Source: Collimonas sp. OK307
Lineage (GTDB): Bacteria > Pseudomonadota > Gammaproteobacteria > Burkholderiales > Burkholderiaceae_D
Direction of reading: 5' to 3'
Assembly: GCF_900113705.1 (NCBI RefSeq)
Contig: NZ_FOQI01000023.1
Span: 1 to 64,000, forward strand
DNA length: 64,000 nt
In this document: piece after piece, positions 16,568 through 27,460 of the stretch
Numbering within the stretch: the first letter of the stretch is position 1
How the letters are laid out: each line of letters starts with the position of its first letter
Program-made: the position numbers and the translations under genes
The notes under the pieces: model-generated
Seen by the model: only the letters and a program-made list of their open reading frames with translations
The model's database searches: none
Told to the model about the DNA's origin: nothing

Positions 16568-18661
16568 CTACGTTCCAAGCGACAAACCAATTTTTTCTGC
16601 GTGGCGCAACGCGACGTCGAGGGCGTCCATAAATTCGATGACCTCGATTGGTTTTGTCAAATAACGGAAGAAACCGGCATCCATACCCTTTTGAATATCG
16701 CGCGGAACGGCGTTGGCTGACAGCGCCATGATCGGTATGTGCGCCGTTGCCGCATCTTCGAGCAGAATTTTCAAGGCGCCATAACCGCTGATACCGGGCA
16801 AATTTATATCCATCAGAATCACGTCGGGCCGATGAACGCGCGCCATCTGGATACCCAGATGGCCATTGATGGCAGTCAACAGCTTTAAATCGCCGCGCCG
16901 GGCAATCAATTGCTCGACCAGGATCAGGTTTGCCGGATTATCTTCGACATAGAGCAGTGTGCGTTGGGATTGCGGCGCGTGCATCGCCGCATGATCCAGT
17001 TTATCCAGGTGGTGCATGCCGAGGCTGTCAAGCGCCAGTTCCGGCGCGCTTGATGCGGGCAATTCGACCCAAAATACACTGCCGACACCGACGTTGCTTT
17101 CAACGCCGATAACGCCGCCCATCAACTCGACCAGTTGTTTGGTGACCACCAGGCCGATGCCCGTACCTTCTTCGATGCTACTCTCTTGCCCGAGCCGGTT
17201 GAACGGCTGGAATAGTTGCGTCAACTGTTCCGGTGTCAGGCCGGCCCCGGTATCCGTAACGCTTACGCGAACCCGATCTTTACCGCTCATTGCGCATTTG
17301 ACAACCACCTTGCCATCTGCCTGATTGTATTTAATCGCATTCGACAGCAAGTTGACCATCACTTGCTTGACCCTGGTCCGATCGGCATGAACATAAAAGA
17401 GATCATCAAGAAGCGGGAAGGTCATCTGCACTCCGCGCTTTTGCGCCTGCGGCTCGATCATTGCCTGGCAATCTTGTATTACCTCGGTGAGCGACATCGA
17501 CTCTTGCGACAACGTCACTTTGCCCGATTCGATCATCGCCAGGTCGAGGATTTCATTGATCAGACGCAGCAGATACCATCCGGCTTGCAAAATCTGGTCG
17601 ATCGACAGCTTCTGCGTCGATGACGGCGGCGGCGTATCGGATGCCATCAACTGCGCAAATCCCAGCACTGCATTGAGCGGGGTGCGCAATTCATGGCTCA
17701 TGCTGGACAAGAAGTCGGATTTCGCCAAATTGGCTTTTTCCGCAGCCGCTTTCGCATTTTCCAGTTCGACGTTATTTTCTTGCAGCTTAGCTTCAAATTG
17801 CTTGCGATCGGTGACATCGCGCGCCGCAGCGAATACGCCTTGCAACTTGTTGTCGCGGTTATGAAAGGTAGTCGCGTTGTACGAGACTACTGTTTCCGTG
17901 CCGTCCCTGGCGTGGGCGGTCAACTCGTAATTGGTCACCTTACCCTCTTGCAGAACGCGTGTGATGGCGGCCTCTGCACGTTCGGGATCGGTAAAATAAT
18001 TCTTGAACGGCGCGCCGATCAATTCATCGCGGGTGCAGCCGGTAAGTGCTTCCATCTGCTGGTTGACGTCGCTGATGATGCCGCGCGGATCGGTCGTCAT
18101 CAAGGCGTCGATATTCGATTCGATCAAAGAGCGTGTGTAGAATTGCTGGTCGCGCAGGCGCTGATCGAGCAGCGCCTGCTCAGCTTCGACTTGTTTGCGC
18201 GCTGTGTTGTCGGTGCCGATCAAGAGGTAGCCGATCACTTTCTCTTGCGCATCGCGCAGTGCAGTGACTGACACCATCGCCGGGAAGCGGCTGCCATCCT
18301 TGCGGATGTAGGTCAGTTCATAGATGTCTTCAATACCGCGCGAGGCTTTGAACACCAGCGCTTCAAAGCCCGGAGTGATCTGGGTGTCCAGCTCAAGGCT
18401 CAGGGATGCTGCACGGGCAATCAATTCCTGCGCATCCGAAATGCCGGCCGGCGTGATTTTGTCTACCACGTCCTCTGCCTTGTAGCCGAGCATACGTTCA
18501 GCGCCGACGTTGAAAATCTGAATCACTCCTTGGGCGTCGGTGGCGATACAAGAGAAGTTGGCGCTGTTGAAAATGGCATCTTGCAGGGCTCCGGCCTTCA
18601 GCAATGGTTGCTGTACAGCTCGCGGTACTTGTCCGGCAGACGGGTTTTCTATGGTGGGCAT
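16568..18661 (-). CDS. hybrid sensor histidine kinase (PAS-PAS-HisKA-HATPase-REC)
   Basis: 697 residues, no membrane segment, so a cytosolic sensor. The first PAS is at about 25-155 (with PAC end VIGYLLIGTDNTARK), the second at about 175-290 (SNIDALMTTDPRG), and a coiled coil at 290-315. HisKA has the phospho-accepting His323 in SHELRTPLN. HATPase boxes are N (VNLLSNAIKYN, about 436-446), G1 (VTDTGAGL, about 468-475) and G2 (GTGIGLVV, about 499-506). The C-terminal receiver (about 567-690) has Asp618 in LMDINLPG and Lys670 in YLTKP. The gene sits between a Crp/Fnr regulator and a PAS-containing response regulator, forming a likely signalling operon. The input signal is unknown; no haem or flavin motif stands out in the PAS domains. 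Confidence 0.93.
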   Translation of the reverse strand: MPTIENPSAGQVPRAVQQPLLKAGALQDAIFNSANFSCIATDAQGVIQIFNVGAERMLGYKAEDVVDKITPAGISDAQELIARAASLSLELDTQITPGFEALVFKASRGIEDIYELTYIRKDGSRFPAMVSVTALRDAQEKVIGYLLIGTDNTARKQVEAEQALLDQRLRDQQFYTRSLIESNIDALMTTDPRGIISDVNQQMEALTGCTRDELIGAPFKNYFTDPERAEAAITRVLQEGKVTNYELTAHARDGTETVVSYNATTFHNRDNKLQGVFAAARDVTDRKQFEAKLQENNVELENAKAAAEKANLAKSDFLSSMSHELRTPLNAVLGFAQLMASDTPPPSSTQKLSIDQILQAGWYLLRLINEILDLAMIESGKVTLSQESMSLTEVIQDCQAMIEPQAQKRGVQMTFPLLDDLFYVHADRTRVKQVMVNLLSNAIKYNQADGKVVVKCAMSGKDRVRVSVTDTGAGLTPEQLTQLFQPFNRLGQESSIEEGTGIGLVVTKQLVELMGGVIGVESNVGVGSVFWVELPASSAPELALDSLGMHHLDKLDHAAMHAPQSQRTLLYVEDNPANLILVEQLIARRGDLKLLTAINGHLGIQMARVHRPDVILMDINLPGISGYGALKILLEDAATAHIPIMALSANAVPRDIQKGMDAGFFRYLTKPIEVIEFMDALDVALRHAEKIGLSLGT

Positions 18662-18734
18662 AAATTCAGATTCTGGTGGGCTTACAACTGAGCGCTAGCC
18701 TCGGCTCAAACAAGGTAATGGTGAATCTGTAATG

Positions 18735-19472
18735 TCAGGGCGCCGGCTTGCCTTGACGCTGGTGCACATCCGACAACAAGCGCGCAAATTCTTTCTTGAC
18801 GACGTCATAGCACTCGCAAACGTTGCTGGTCAGGCCAGCCCGGTCCAGCACGGTGATATGGCCGCGCCGATAACTGATAAAGCCACGGCTCTGCAACTTG
18901 CCTGCCGCCTCGGTGACCCCCTCGCGCCGCACACCGAGCATATTGGCAATCAACTCCTGGGTCATCGTCAATTCATTCGTGGGCAGGCGATCCAGTGTCA
19001 GCAAGAGCCAGCGACACAATTGCTGGTCTACCGAATGATGGCGGTTGCACACGGCGGTCTGGGACATTTGCGTGAGCAGAGCCTGGGTGTAGCGCAGCAG
19101 CAGGCGCATCACCGGTCCGGCGCGATTGAACTCTTCCATCAATATGTGCGACTTGAGGCGATAGCCATGGCCGCCGGTCTGCACCACGGCGCGGCTGGGC
19201 GTGGTATCGCCGCCCATGAAAAGAGAAATTCCTAATATTCCCTCGTTGCCAACTCCGGCAATTTCGGAGGAGCCGCCGTTTTCCAGAACGTAATGCAGCG
19301 AGACAATCGAGGTGGTTGGAAAATAGACGTGCTGCAGTTTGCCGCCGGAATCGTAGAGAAGGTCGCCCAGCCGCATGGGAATCAACTCAAGATGCGGCGC
19401 CAGGCGATCAAATTCAGCGTCAAGCAACGCTGCCAGGAGGTGATTCTGGTTTGGATCGTGTGTGCTGAACAT
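18735..19472 (-). CDS. Crp/Fnr family transcriptional regulator
   Basis: 245 residues. The cyclic-nucleotide-binding beta-barrel is at about 15-140 (LGDLLYDSGGKLQHVYFPTTS, then SEIAGVGNEGILGISLF). The long dimer helix follows, then a C-terminal winged HTH at about 155-225 with MTQELIANMLGVRREGVTEAAGKL as the recognition part. There is no N-terminal Cys cluster, so it is not an Fnr-type iron-sulphur sensor; the barrel lacks the usual cAMP-binding Arg-Ser/Thr pair, so the ligand is unclear. The protein type, with VYFPTTSIVSL, is common in Burkholderiales next to PAS kinases. It is first in order before the kinase and response-regulator genes (73 and 33 bp gaps). Confidence 0.9.
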   Translation of the reverse strand: MFSTHDPNQNHLLAALLDAEFDRLAPHLELIPMRLGDLLYDSGGKLQHVYFPTTSIVSLHYVLENGGSSEIAGVGNEGILGISLFMGGDTTPSRAVVQTGGHGYRLKSHILMEEFNRAGPVMRLLLRYTQALLTQMSQTAVCNRHHSVDQQLCRWLLLTLDRLPTNELTMTQELIANMLGVRREGVTEAAGKLQSRGFISYRRGHITVLDRAGLTSNVCECYDVVKKEFARLLSDVHQRQGKPAP

Positions 19473-19689
19473 ATTCTTCTTCCTGCCCCCAGTCTATACC
19501 TGAGTGAATGTAAAAGGCGGAAATCGAAAGAATGCCCGAATCAGGCAAGGTAACATACCCAACCTGTCCGTCCGGAAAGATTGGCTCTTAGCACTGCGGA
19601 ATATGCGTTATTACCCGTAACGGCTTCGAATGGTGCCAAATAACAACGTTTCGACGCGTTGAGCGAATTAAAGATATCAATGGGAATCG

Positions 19690-20274
19690 TCAGTTCGAGA
19701 CGTCAAATATATTGGTCACCATGATTTCTGCCTCCGTCGCATCAAGCGTGAGTTCCTGATCGGGAGCCGTGAGCAGAACTGCATCACCTGGGGCTAGTTG
19801 CACGACACCTGATTTCGGCTGCCGGATGTGGGGTGAGCCTTTAACGATATATACCGCGCTGGTATGGCCACGATGAGGAACGCACAAGGTACCGGTAAAC
19901 GCGAAACGGTGAAGCGTGTGCGTGTGCAGGCGTCGCCGGGTCATCACGTTGAAATCGGTGACGGGCCCGGCGAGCAGGGATGAACCTACCTGCTCTTCGC
20001 CGGCAAATTCAAAGATGGGTGCTTCAGACGTCAACGTAAAATGCCTGGCGTCCTGGCTGATCAATAATTCTCCGCCTTCAGTAAGAGCCAGCGATCGGTC
20101 AATTCCCGGAAAAATCGAAAACCGGCCGGCGGTACTGACAGTTGCCACGCTGATGCGCCACTCGAAATTATCGAGACTGCTATTGGCCGGACAACGAATG
20201 ATCTCTCGTGTAATGCCGCCGTCGTTCTTCCATGGCATGACGGTTTGGGCTGCTTTCGATATGACTATCAGCAA
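19690..20274 (-). CDS. hutD: HutD family protein
   Basis: 194 residues, a cupin-like bicupin fold. The start region TVMPWKNDGGITREII is the HutD/Ves signature, followed by FEWRISVATVSTAGRFSIFPGIDRSLALTEG. HutD proteins accompany histidine-utilisation genes and are thought to limit or sense pathway intermediates such as formimidoylglutamate or urocanate. The gene lies 68 bp after hutG in the same direction and is the last gene of the transporter-hutG operon. Context and sequence agree. No other hut gene (hutH, hutU, hutI, hutF) is in the window. Confidence 0.88.
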   Translation of the reverse strand: MLIVISKAAQTVMPWKNDGGITREIIRCPANSSLDNFEWRISVATVSTAGRFSIFPGIDRSLALTEGGELLISQDARHFTLTSEAPIFEFAGEEQVGSSLLAGPVTDFNVMTRRRLHTHTLHRFAFTGTLCVPHRGHTSAVYIVKGSPHIRQPKSGVVQLAPGDAVLLTAPDQELTLDATEAEIMVTNIFDVSN

Positions 20275-20342
20275 TTCTGATCTGCTCCGGTATCAATTGC
20301 CTGGGACGGCGTTATGCACACGTTTTAGGTGAAAATGTGAAT

Positions 20343-21278
20343 TCAACAAGGTTGAAGTAACGTATGTGCCAGGCGCGCTGCCACTTTCGCGGTGAGCCCG
20401 TCGCGATCATAGGTTGGATTGCATTCCGCAATGTCGGCGGCGATCAGCTTGCCGGAATCCTTGGCGATCCGTATCAGGTATTCCACTTTTTCGAGTTGCA
20501 TGCCCAAGGCCGCAGGCGCGGAAACTCCTGGCGCTTTCTCGGCAGGTAAGACATCCAGGTCAATCGTCAGGTAGACAAGGGTCGCAGCTGCGAGTTGCTC
20601 CTGCAGTTCTCGTCCGAAATCGGCGAGGTTGCCAAATGCGATTTCACTATCCAGCTTGAAATGCACACCAAGTTCCCGGGCGCGGGAAAATAGTGCGGGT
20701 GTGTTGCCCAACTGGCTGATGCCATAGCAAAGATAGTTGAACTCAACGCCGGCCTGACGACACCATTCGGACATTTGTTTAAATGGGGTGCCTGAACTCG
20801 CCTGATCGGATTCCCGCAAATCAAAATGTGCGTCAAAATTAATAATAAGCAACCGTTCAGTGCGCAACGTTTGATCCAGATGGCTCGCGATGCCAAGGAA
20901 GGTGCCGTATGCGACCTCGTGCCCGCCACCCAATACCAAAGGGAATACGCGCTGTGAAAGCGCCTGCTTGACGTGATCAGCCAGCCGCAGTTGCGCTTGC
21001 TCCAGTTTGCCATCAATGCAACTGATGTTGCCTGCATCGAACAGGCAATCAATGCCATGCGCCGGAAGATTAGCCAGCATGCGCCGGATCGCATCCGGGC
21101 CTTGTGCGGCGCCGATGCGTCCATGATTGCGACGCACTCCTTCGTCGCAGGAAAAACCGATCAAGGTAGCGTTGTTTTCGGATGAGGCATTAAACGGCAT
21201 GACGACCTGATGCAGGCGACGTGTGTCGCCTGCGCTGTCGGTATCTTGCCGGCCGGCCCAAATGAATTGATCTGTCAT
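20343..21278 (-). CDS. hutG: formimidoylglutamase (arginase/ureohydrolase family)
   Basis: 311 residues. Arginase-family metal ligands are all present: GGGHE (His120), NFDAHFDLR (Asp149, His151, Asp153) and TIDLDVLP (Asp240, Asp242), which hold two manganese ions. The Arg/Gly-rich loop [18 protein letters not shown] and GTPFKQM are typical of HutG, which hydrolyses N-formimidoyl-L-glutamate to glutamate and formamide in histidine breakdown. The adjacent HutD supports this over agmatinase or arginase. The start ATG overlaps the stop of the ABC ATPase gene by four bases (ATGA), so translation is coupled. A pathway supplying the substrate from within the cell is not encoded here, and the linked importer may bring in histidine or a related compound. 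Confidence 0.9.
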   Translation of the reverse strand: MTDQFIWAGRQDTDSAGDTRRLHQVVMPFNASSENNATLIGFSCDEGVRRNHGRIGAAQGPDAIRRMLANLPAHGIDCLFDAGNISCIDGKLEQAQLRLADHVKQALSQRVFPLVLGGGHEVAYGTFLGIASHLDQTLRTERLLIINFDAHFDLRESDQASSGTPFKQMSEWCRQAGVEFNYLCYGISQLGNTPALFSRARELGVHFKLDSEIAFGNLADFGRELQEQLAAATLVYLTIDLDVLPAEKAPGVSAPAALGMQLEKVEYLIRIAKDSGKLIAADIAECNPTYDRDGLTAKVAARLAHTLLQPC

Positions 21279-22048
21279 GCGGCGCTGCTTTGCTGATTCC
21301 TGGACAATACCGCCTGCAGGAAGCTGCGGGTGCGGTCTTCGCGCGGGTTGACGAAAATCTGGTCTGGCGGCCCCGATTCGACGATGCGGCCGTGATCCAT
21401 CACTACGACAATATCCGCGACTTCTCTCGCAAATCCCATTTCATGCGTGACGACCAGCATTGTCATGCCTTCGTTGGCCAGGGCCTTCATCACTTGCAGC
21501 ACTTCGCCGACAAGTTCCGGATCTAGCGCAGAAGTCGGCTCGTCGAACAGCATGACTTGGGGTTTCATCGCTAATGCACGGGCGATGGCGACTCGCTGCT
21601 TTTGTCCGCCGGACAGGGTGGCAGGCATCGCGTCTGCCTTGTGCGCCAATCCGACTTTAGCCAATAGTTCACGTGCCAGGGTTTCAGCGCTTTGCTTATC
21701 CATGCCCTGGATCTTGCGCGGTCCGACGGTGACGTTCCCCAATACCGATAAATGCGGGAACAGGTTGAACGATTGAAACACCATGCCGACTTGTTCTCGC
21801 AGATGGTTCAAATCATGATCGGACAACATGCGGCCGTCGGTCAGCAATTTCTTTTCACAAATTTCGATATCGCCTTCTTCAGCTACTTCCAAGCCGTTAC
21901 AGCAACGTAATAGCGTGCTCTTCCCCGAGCCGCTGGGACCGATGATGACGATCACTTGCGACGGGTGGACTTCCAGGTCGATGCCGTGCAGGATGCGGTT
22001 ACCTGAAAACGATTTTCCCAGTCCGTTTAATTTGATGATGGATTTCAT
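21275..22048 (-). CDS. amino-acid ABC transporter ATP-binding protein
   Basis: 257 residues of the polar amino-acid (PAAT) ATPase type. Walker A is GPSGSGKST (about 37-45), the Q-loop [10 protein letters not shown] (about 90-99), the signature LSGGQKQR (145-152), Walker [13 protein letters not shown] (165-176), and the switch His is in VVTHEMGFA. It energises the permease and binding protein encoded just upstream. It overlaps the permease gene by four bases and hutG by four bases, so all are tightly coupled. The expected substrate is a polar amino acid, given hutG/hutD, perhaps histidine. Confidence 0.95.
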   Translation of the reverse strand: MKSIIKLNGLGKSFSGNRILHGIDLEVHPSQVIVIIGPSGSGKSTLLRCCNGLEVAEEGDIEICEKKLLTDGRMLSDHDLNHLREQVGMVFQSFNLFPHLSVLGNVTVGPRKIQGMDKQSAETLARELLAKVGLAHKADAMPATLSGGQKQRVAIARALAMKPQVMLFDEPTSALDPELVGEVLQVMKALANEGMTMLVVTHEMGFAREVADIVVVMDHGRIVESGPPDQIFVNPREDRTRSFLQAVLSRNQQSSAA

Positions 22049-22713
22049 TGCACTGCTCCTCCGGCTCTCAAGTGACGCTCTATTCTTTGCAACGCCATGC
22101 TGGTAAGACTCGTTAATACCAGGTACACCAGAGCGATAGCCAAATACACTTCGAGTGACCGATACGACACACTGATGATTTTTTGACCTTCGTGCATCAG
22201 GTCGGCGATGGTCAACAAGGAAACCAGTGCAGAATTCTTGATCAGTGCGATGAATTCATTCCCCAAGGGAGGAATCATCCGCACCACAGCTTGCGGCAGG
22301 ATGATGGTGCGCATGGCTGTTCCAGCGGACATGCCGAGCGAACGCGCAGCTTCCATCTGTCCCTTCTCAATCGACTGAATCGCACCTCGGACAATTTCCG
22401 AGACGTAGGCGCCGGAATAAATCCCCAGTCCTAAAATGCCGCATACAAAAGCTGGCAGCAGGATGTTCAGTTCGGGCAGGCCGAAAAACAGCAGGAACAA
22501 TTGCACCAGCAGCGGTGTTCCTCGAATAAAGGTTACGTAGGTTGTGCAAAGTCCGTAGCGTACCCGTTTGCTTGGGTCAAGCCGGCCCATCCCGACCAGC
22601 AACCCAAGCACGCACCCCATCAGCAGCGACGCCGAGGTAATTTCTACCGTCACCAACGCGCCACGTGCCAAATCAGTCCAGCCGCTGAGGACTGGTAAAA
22701 AATCAAGGCTCAA
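22045..22713 (-). CDS. amino-acid ABC transporter permease (HisM/HisQ-type)
   Basis: 222 residues with about five transmembrane helices. The EAA loop that contacts the ATPase is visible as [23 protein letters not shown] (about residues 142-165). The family pattern [19 protein letters not shown] is at about 63-81. Only one permease gene is present, so it probably forms a homodimer. It is placed between the binding protein (47 bp upstream) and the ATPase (4-bp overlap). Confidence 0.94.
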   Translation of the reverse strand: MSLDFLPVLSGWTDLARGALVTVEITSASLLMGCVLGLLVGMGRLDPSKRVRYGLCTTYVTFIRGTPLLVQLFLLFFGLPELNILLPAFVCGILGLGIYSGAYVSEIVRGAIQSIEKGQMEAARSLGMSAGTAMRTIILPQAVVRMIPPLGNEFIALIKNSALVSLLTIADLMHEGQKIISVSYRSLEVYLAIALVYLVLTSLTSMALQRIERHLRAGGAVQ

Positions 22714-22760
22714 TTGTATTTCTCCTCGTTCAACATCAATATTGTTATCGCCGACTGTGA

Positions 22761-23510
22761 TTATTTCGCAGACGAATCAAGCCATTTTTTTACTAGTTTG
22801 TCGTAGCTGCCATCGAGTTTCGATTTCTTCAGCGCAGCGTTCAATGCCTGGGTTACTTCAGGTAAATCCTTCCTGACCGCGAAGCCGTACAGTTCGACGC
22901 TGACTGGCTTATCGATAACTTTCAGGCCAGGCCGCGCTTTCACATATTCCAAGGCGGCCGGCTTTCCGGTTACCGCTGCATCGGCGCGTCCAATTTCGAC
23001 CAGGTTAAACATCTCCTGGTTTTTTTCGACTTCCACGCGGTCGACCTGCGGGAAATATTCCTTGAGATAGTTCACTGATTTGGTGCCCACCTGAACTGCG
23101 ATACGTTTGCCATTCAGATCGGCTGGTTTAAGGATGGTGTTGTTGCCGCTCTTCACGACGATCACCAGGCCGCCGGGGTAATAAGGATCGGTGAAATCCA
23201 CTACCTTGCGCCGATCTTCGGTGACATAGATTGCCGAGGCGGCGACGTCGAACCGTTTCGAAATCAACCCTGGGATCAGGCCTTTGAAGTCGATGTCAGT
23301 CCATTCGATTTTCTTGCCCATCGATTTGGCCAGCGTCTCCATCAGTTCGATGTCGAATCCGGTTCTTTTCCCATCTTTGAAAAACTCGAAGGGCGGGAAA
23401 GTCGAATCGGTTACAACCCGAATGACTCCTGCGGACTGGGCGTTAGCCAGTGTTGGCACTATAAAACTGACTGCGACGGCCAGTGCAATGAAAAAGCGGC
23501 GATGATTCAT
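22761..23510 (-). CDS. amino-acid ABC transporter substrate-binding protein
   Basis: 249 residues, family 3 periplasmic binding protein. The signal peptide (MNHRRFFIALAVAVSFIVPTLANA) is cut near ANAQS. The mature part starts VIRVVTDSTFPPFEFFKDGKRTGFDIEL, the usual ligand-site beginning. Further motifs are DVAASAIYVTEDRRKVVDFTDPYYPGG and LNGKRIAVQVGTKS. The pocket residues Arg in TEDRRK and Asp in GRADAAV would hold the amino-acid carboxylate and amine. It is the first transporter gene after the IclR regulator (24-bp gap). The precise ligand is not known; histidine or formimidoylglutamate would fit the operon. Confidence 0.93.
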   Translation of the reverse strand: MNHRRFFIALAVAVSFIVPTLANAQSAGVIRVVTDSTFPPFEFFKDGKRTGFDIELMETLAKSMGKKIEWTDIDFKGLIPGLISKRFDVAASAIYVTEDRRKVVDFTDPYYPGGLVIVVKSGNNTILKPADLNGKRIAVQVGTKSVNYLKEYFPQVDRVEVEKNQEMFNLVEIGRADAAVTGKPAALEYVKARPGLKVIDKPVSVELYGFAVRKDLPEVTQALNAALKKSKLDGSYDKLVKKWLDSSAK

Positions 23511-23534
23511 TTTTGTCTCCTGAAAAAATACTTG

Positions 23535-24302
23535 CTAATATAGTTTTAAGCACTCACTGATGACGAGTGCAGTCTTGACCGTCAATCCAATCAATTCTTG
23601 TTGCCTGTCTTCGGCTCTGATAGCTGGCGACATCAAGGTGATGGCACCTACCATGTGATTCGATTTACTAAAAATCGGAGCACTGATGCCCCATACGCCC
23701 ATGTCTACTTCGCCCTCGCTCACCGCATATCCTTGAGCGCGTATCTTCGCCAATTCTTCGCGCAGGAGTTGCTGCTCTTTTGGTTGCCCGGGCAGTGATC
23801 CTGCAATCACGTCATCAACCATTGGTGCAGATAAGTGCGCCAGCAGCGCTTTAGCGGAAGCACCGCGCAGCAATGGCTGCGAACGCCCCTTTGAAAACGA
23901 GCAACGCAAGGAATGGTGGCTCTCCACCATATCGAGACACATCACCTGATTGTTGACGGCGACCATCAGCCCGACGCTTTCCCCGCACCGCATCATCAAT
24001 TTTTCCATTTCCGGGCGAGCATGGGCGACCAGATAGGAGGTGTGATCAAAGCCCCAGGCGAGTTGCACACTGAATGGACCTGGTGCGTAGAGATTATCTT
24101 GTTCCTGTATCAGCCCCCATTTCTTAAGGGGAAGCAAATGCCGATATAAAGTGCTTTGGGGCAATTTAGTTGCATCCTTAAGTTGCTTGGCCGTGATCGG
24201 CTTGCCATGCCGGGCGATAACGGAAAGCACCATTAGTGACCGTTCGCTGGTGGGAGTAGCCGAAAGCGGGCTCTCCAAATCTGATGAATTGATCTTGTTC
24301 AT
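23535..24302 (-). CDS. IclR family transcriptional regulator
   Basis: About 255 residues. The N-terminal winged HTH (about 15-80: SERSLMVLSVIARHGKPITAKQL and LPQSTLYRHLLPL) is followed by the GAF-like effector domain (about 90-250: GESVGLMVAVNNQVMCLD, LLRGASAKALLAHL and GVWGISAPIF). The start at 24302 is preferred over in-frame starts at 24329 and 24350 (a TTG), because the inverted repeat at 24324-24359 would otherwise lie in the coding region. It is the first gene of the operon and likely senses an intermediate of histidine or amino-acid breakdown and represses itself together with the transporter and hutG/hutD. Confidence 0.88.
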   Translation of the reverse strand: MNKINSSDLESPLSATPTSERSLMVLSVIARHGKPITAKQLKDATKLPQSTLYRHLLPLKKWGLIQEQDNLYAPGPFSVQLAWGFDHTSYLVAHARPEMEKLMMRCGESVGLMVAVNNQVMCLDMVESHHSLRCSFSKGRSQPLLRGASAKALLAHLSAPMVDDVIAGSLPGQPKEQQLLREELAKIRAQGYAVSEGEVDMGVWGISAPIFSKSNHMVGAITLMSPAIRAEDRQQELIGLTVKTALVISECLKLY

Positions 24303-24323
24303 GGACTTATCATCGGACACAAT

Positions 24324-24359
24324 TCCCATAATTACAAATTTAATTCCCAAATTATGGGA
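24324..24359 (-). promoter_or_regulatory. candidate IclR operator, 10-bp inverted repeat
   Basis: TCCCATAATT (24324-24333) and AATTATGGGA (24350-24359) are perfect inverted copies separated by 16 bp; the spacer contains a further direct AATTCCCA (24342-24349, also 24321-24328). It ends 22 bp before the preferred regulator start, so binding would block the operon promoter. The link to IclR rests on position. Confidence 0.6.
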
Positions 24360-24414
24360 TTGCTGTTTTCTAGCCGATCAGGCTCTCTGGGAAAGGGAAG
24401 ATCAAGCACGTTAA

Positions 24415-25745
24415 ACCGGCGGCCGTAACGGCGAAGAATCATCACGCATTTACAATGATGTATTTTTACCAGATTCGAAAAACTACAAAGGTCAGCTTGA
24501 TGAACTTCTTTCTTTGCAAAGAAAGAGCATCGACCAGATTGGGCGCGAGATTGCGCAGTTATATTGCCGCAGCTTCAATCTCATGGTGTTGTTAGGTGTG
24601 TTGATGGTTGTATTGGGGCGGTGTGTGCATTCCTGATCTCACGCTCCATCACGCGGCCATTGGGTGAGGCAATCAAAGTTGCGCAAACCGTCGCCTCCGG
24701 CAATCTGAGCAGCCGCATCGAAGTGAAGACCGCTGATGAAACCGGTCAGTTGATGCAGGCGTTGAAAGACATGAACGACAGTCTGTTGACCGTCGTCGGC
24801 GACGTGCGCACCGGTACCGATACTATCGCTACCGCATCGAGTCAGATTGCATCTGGTAATCAAGACCTGTCGGCACGTACCGAGCAACAAGCCAGTTCGC
24901 TGGAGGAAACCGCAGCGTCAATGGAGCAATTGACCAGTACCGTGAAACAGAATGCCGACAATGCGCGGCAAACCAATCAACTGGCTGTTTCCGCATCCGG
25001 CGTCGCGATCAAGGGCGGTGGCGTGGTGTCGCAAGTGGTTGAGACAATGGGTTCGATCAATACATCGGCCAAGATGATCGTCGACATTATCGGCGTCATT
25101 GACAGTATCGCGTTCCAGACCAATATCCTGGCGCTGAATGCAGCGGTGGAAGCGGCGCGCGCTGGCGAACAGGGACGTGGTTTCGCGGTCGTTGCCAGTG
25201 AGGTGCGCAGCCTGGCGCAGCGCTCCGCTGCGGCCGCTAAAGAGATTAAAACCTTGATTGGCGATTCTGTCGAAAAAGTTGATATCGGGGTCAAGCTGGT
25301 TGATCAGGCCGGCATCACCATGGACGAGATCGTCGACAGCGTCAAACGGGTCACCGACATCATGAGCGAGATTGCCGCGGCGAGCGAGGAACAAACCGCA
25401 GGGATTGAACAGGTGAACCAGGCGATCATGCAGATGGACCAGGTCACGCAGCAGAATGCCGCGTTGGTCGAGGAGGCTGCCGCCGCTGCCGAATCTTTGC
25501 AGGACCAGGCCGCTAACCTGGTGAATGTGGTCAGCGTGTTCAATACTGGTGAGATGTCGACCTCCGGCAGCACGTCTTTAAAGACGATAAGTCGCTCGTC
25601 TCCGGCCGCGGCGACCGCTGGCCGTATTGCCATTGCGCGACGCAGCATCAAGCAACCGGCGGCGACGAACGTGAAGCCCTTGAAGCGTGTGACGAAAGTT
25701 GCTGCAGTTGCCACCGCCGCCGACGGCGAGTGGGCGACATTCTAG
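24415..25745 (+). pseudogene. methyl-accepting chemotaxis protein, 5'-truncated and frameshifted
   Basis: The HAMP (about 24650-24780) and methyl-accepting/signalling regions (to 25745) are intact, with the hairpin tip [20 protein letters not shown] and [17 protein letters not shown] around 25090-25260. Upstream, another frame from 24415 reads RNGEESSRIYNDVFLPDSK, then [17 protein letters not shown], then [16 protein letters not shown], the end of the periplasmic 4HB-type sensor plus the second membrane helix. It leaves the HAMP frame at GGGGCGG (24615-24621), where one missing base would restore it. Nothing of the first helix or the rest of the sensor is present, so the gene is decayed. An ORF caller would start it at a TTG at 24564, which gives about 18 wrong residues. 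Confidence 0.85.
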
Positions 25746-25800
25746 AGGAAACAGGTTTGCCGTCAGTTTTGAGGATGTCCGGTTTCAATGAAATGAGATC

Positions 25801-27366
<1,566 letters not shown>

Positions 27367-27369
27367 TTA

Positions 27370-27387
27370 ATTAAACGATCATTTAAT
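27370..27387. promoter_or_regulatory. candidate TetR-family operator
   Basis: ATTAAACGATCATTTAAT is an 18-bp near-perfect palindrome (one mismatch per half). It lies between the divergent MFS and TetR genes, 37 bp before the MFS start and 74 bp before the regulator start. Operators of this form are typical for TetR repressors of linked pumps. Confidence 0.6.
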
Positions 27388-27417
27388 ATATGTTAAATTC
27401 CTTGCATAGTCAAATGC

Positions 27418-27449
27418 TCGAATGGTTAAATTGTCGAATGGTTAAATTG
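27418..27449 (+). repeat. two perfect 16-bp tandem copies before the TetR gene
   Basis: TCGAATGGTTAAATTG occurs at 27418-27433 and again at 27434-27449; the next bases TCAAATCG (27450-27457) resemble the start of a third copy and TCAAATGC stands before the first. The block ends 11 bp before the TetR start. It may be a second binding site, or the result of replication slippage in the leader. Confidence 0.8.
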
Positions 27450-27460
27450 TCAAATCGCAG

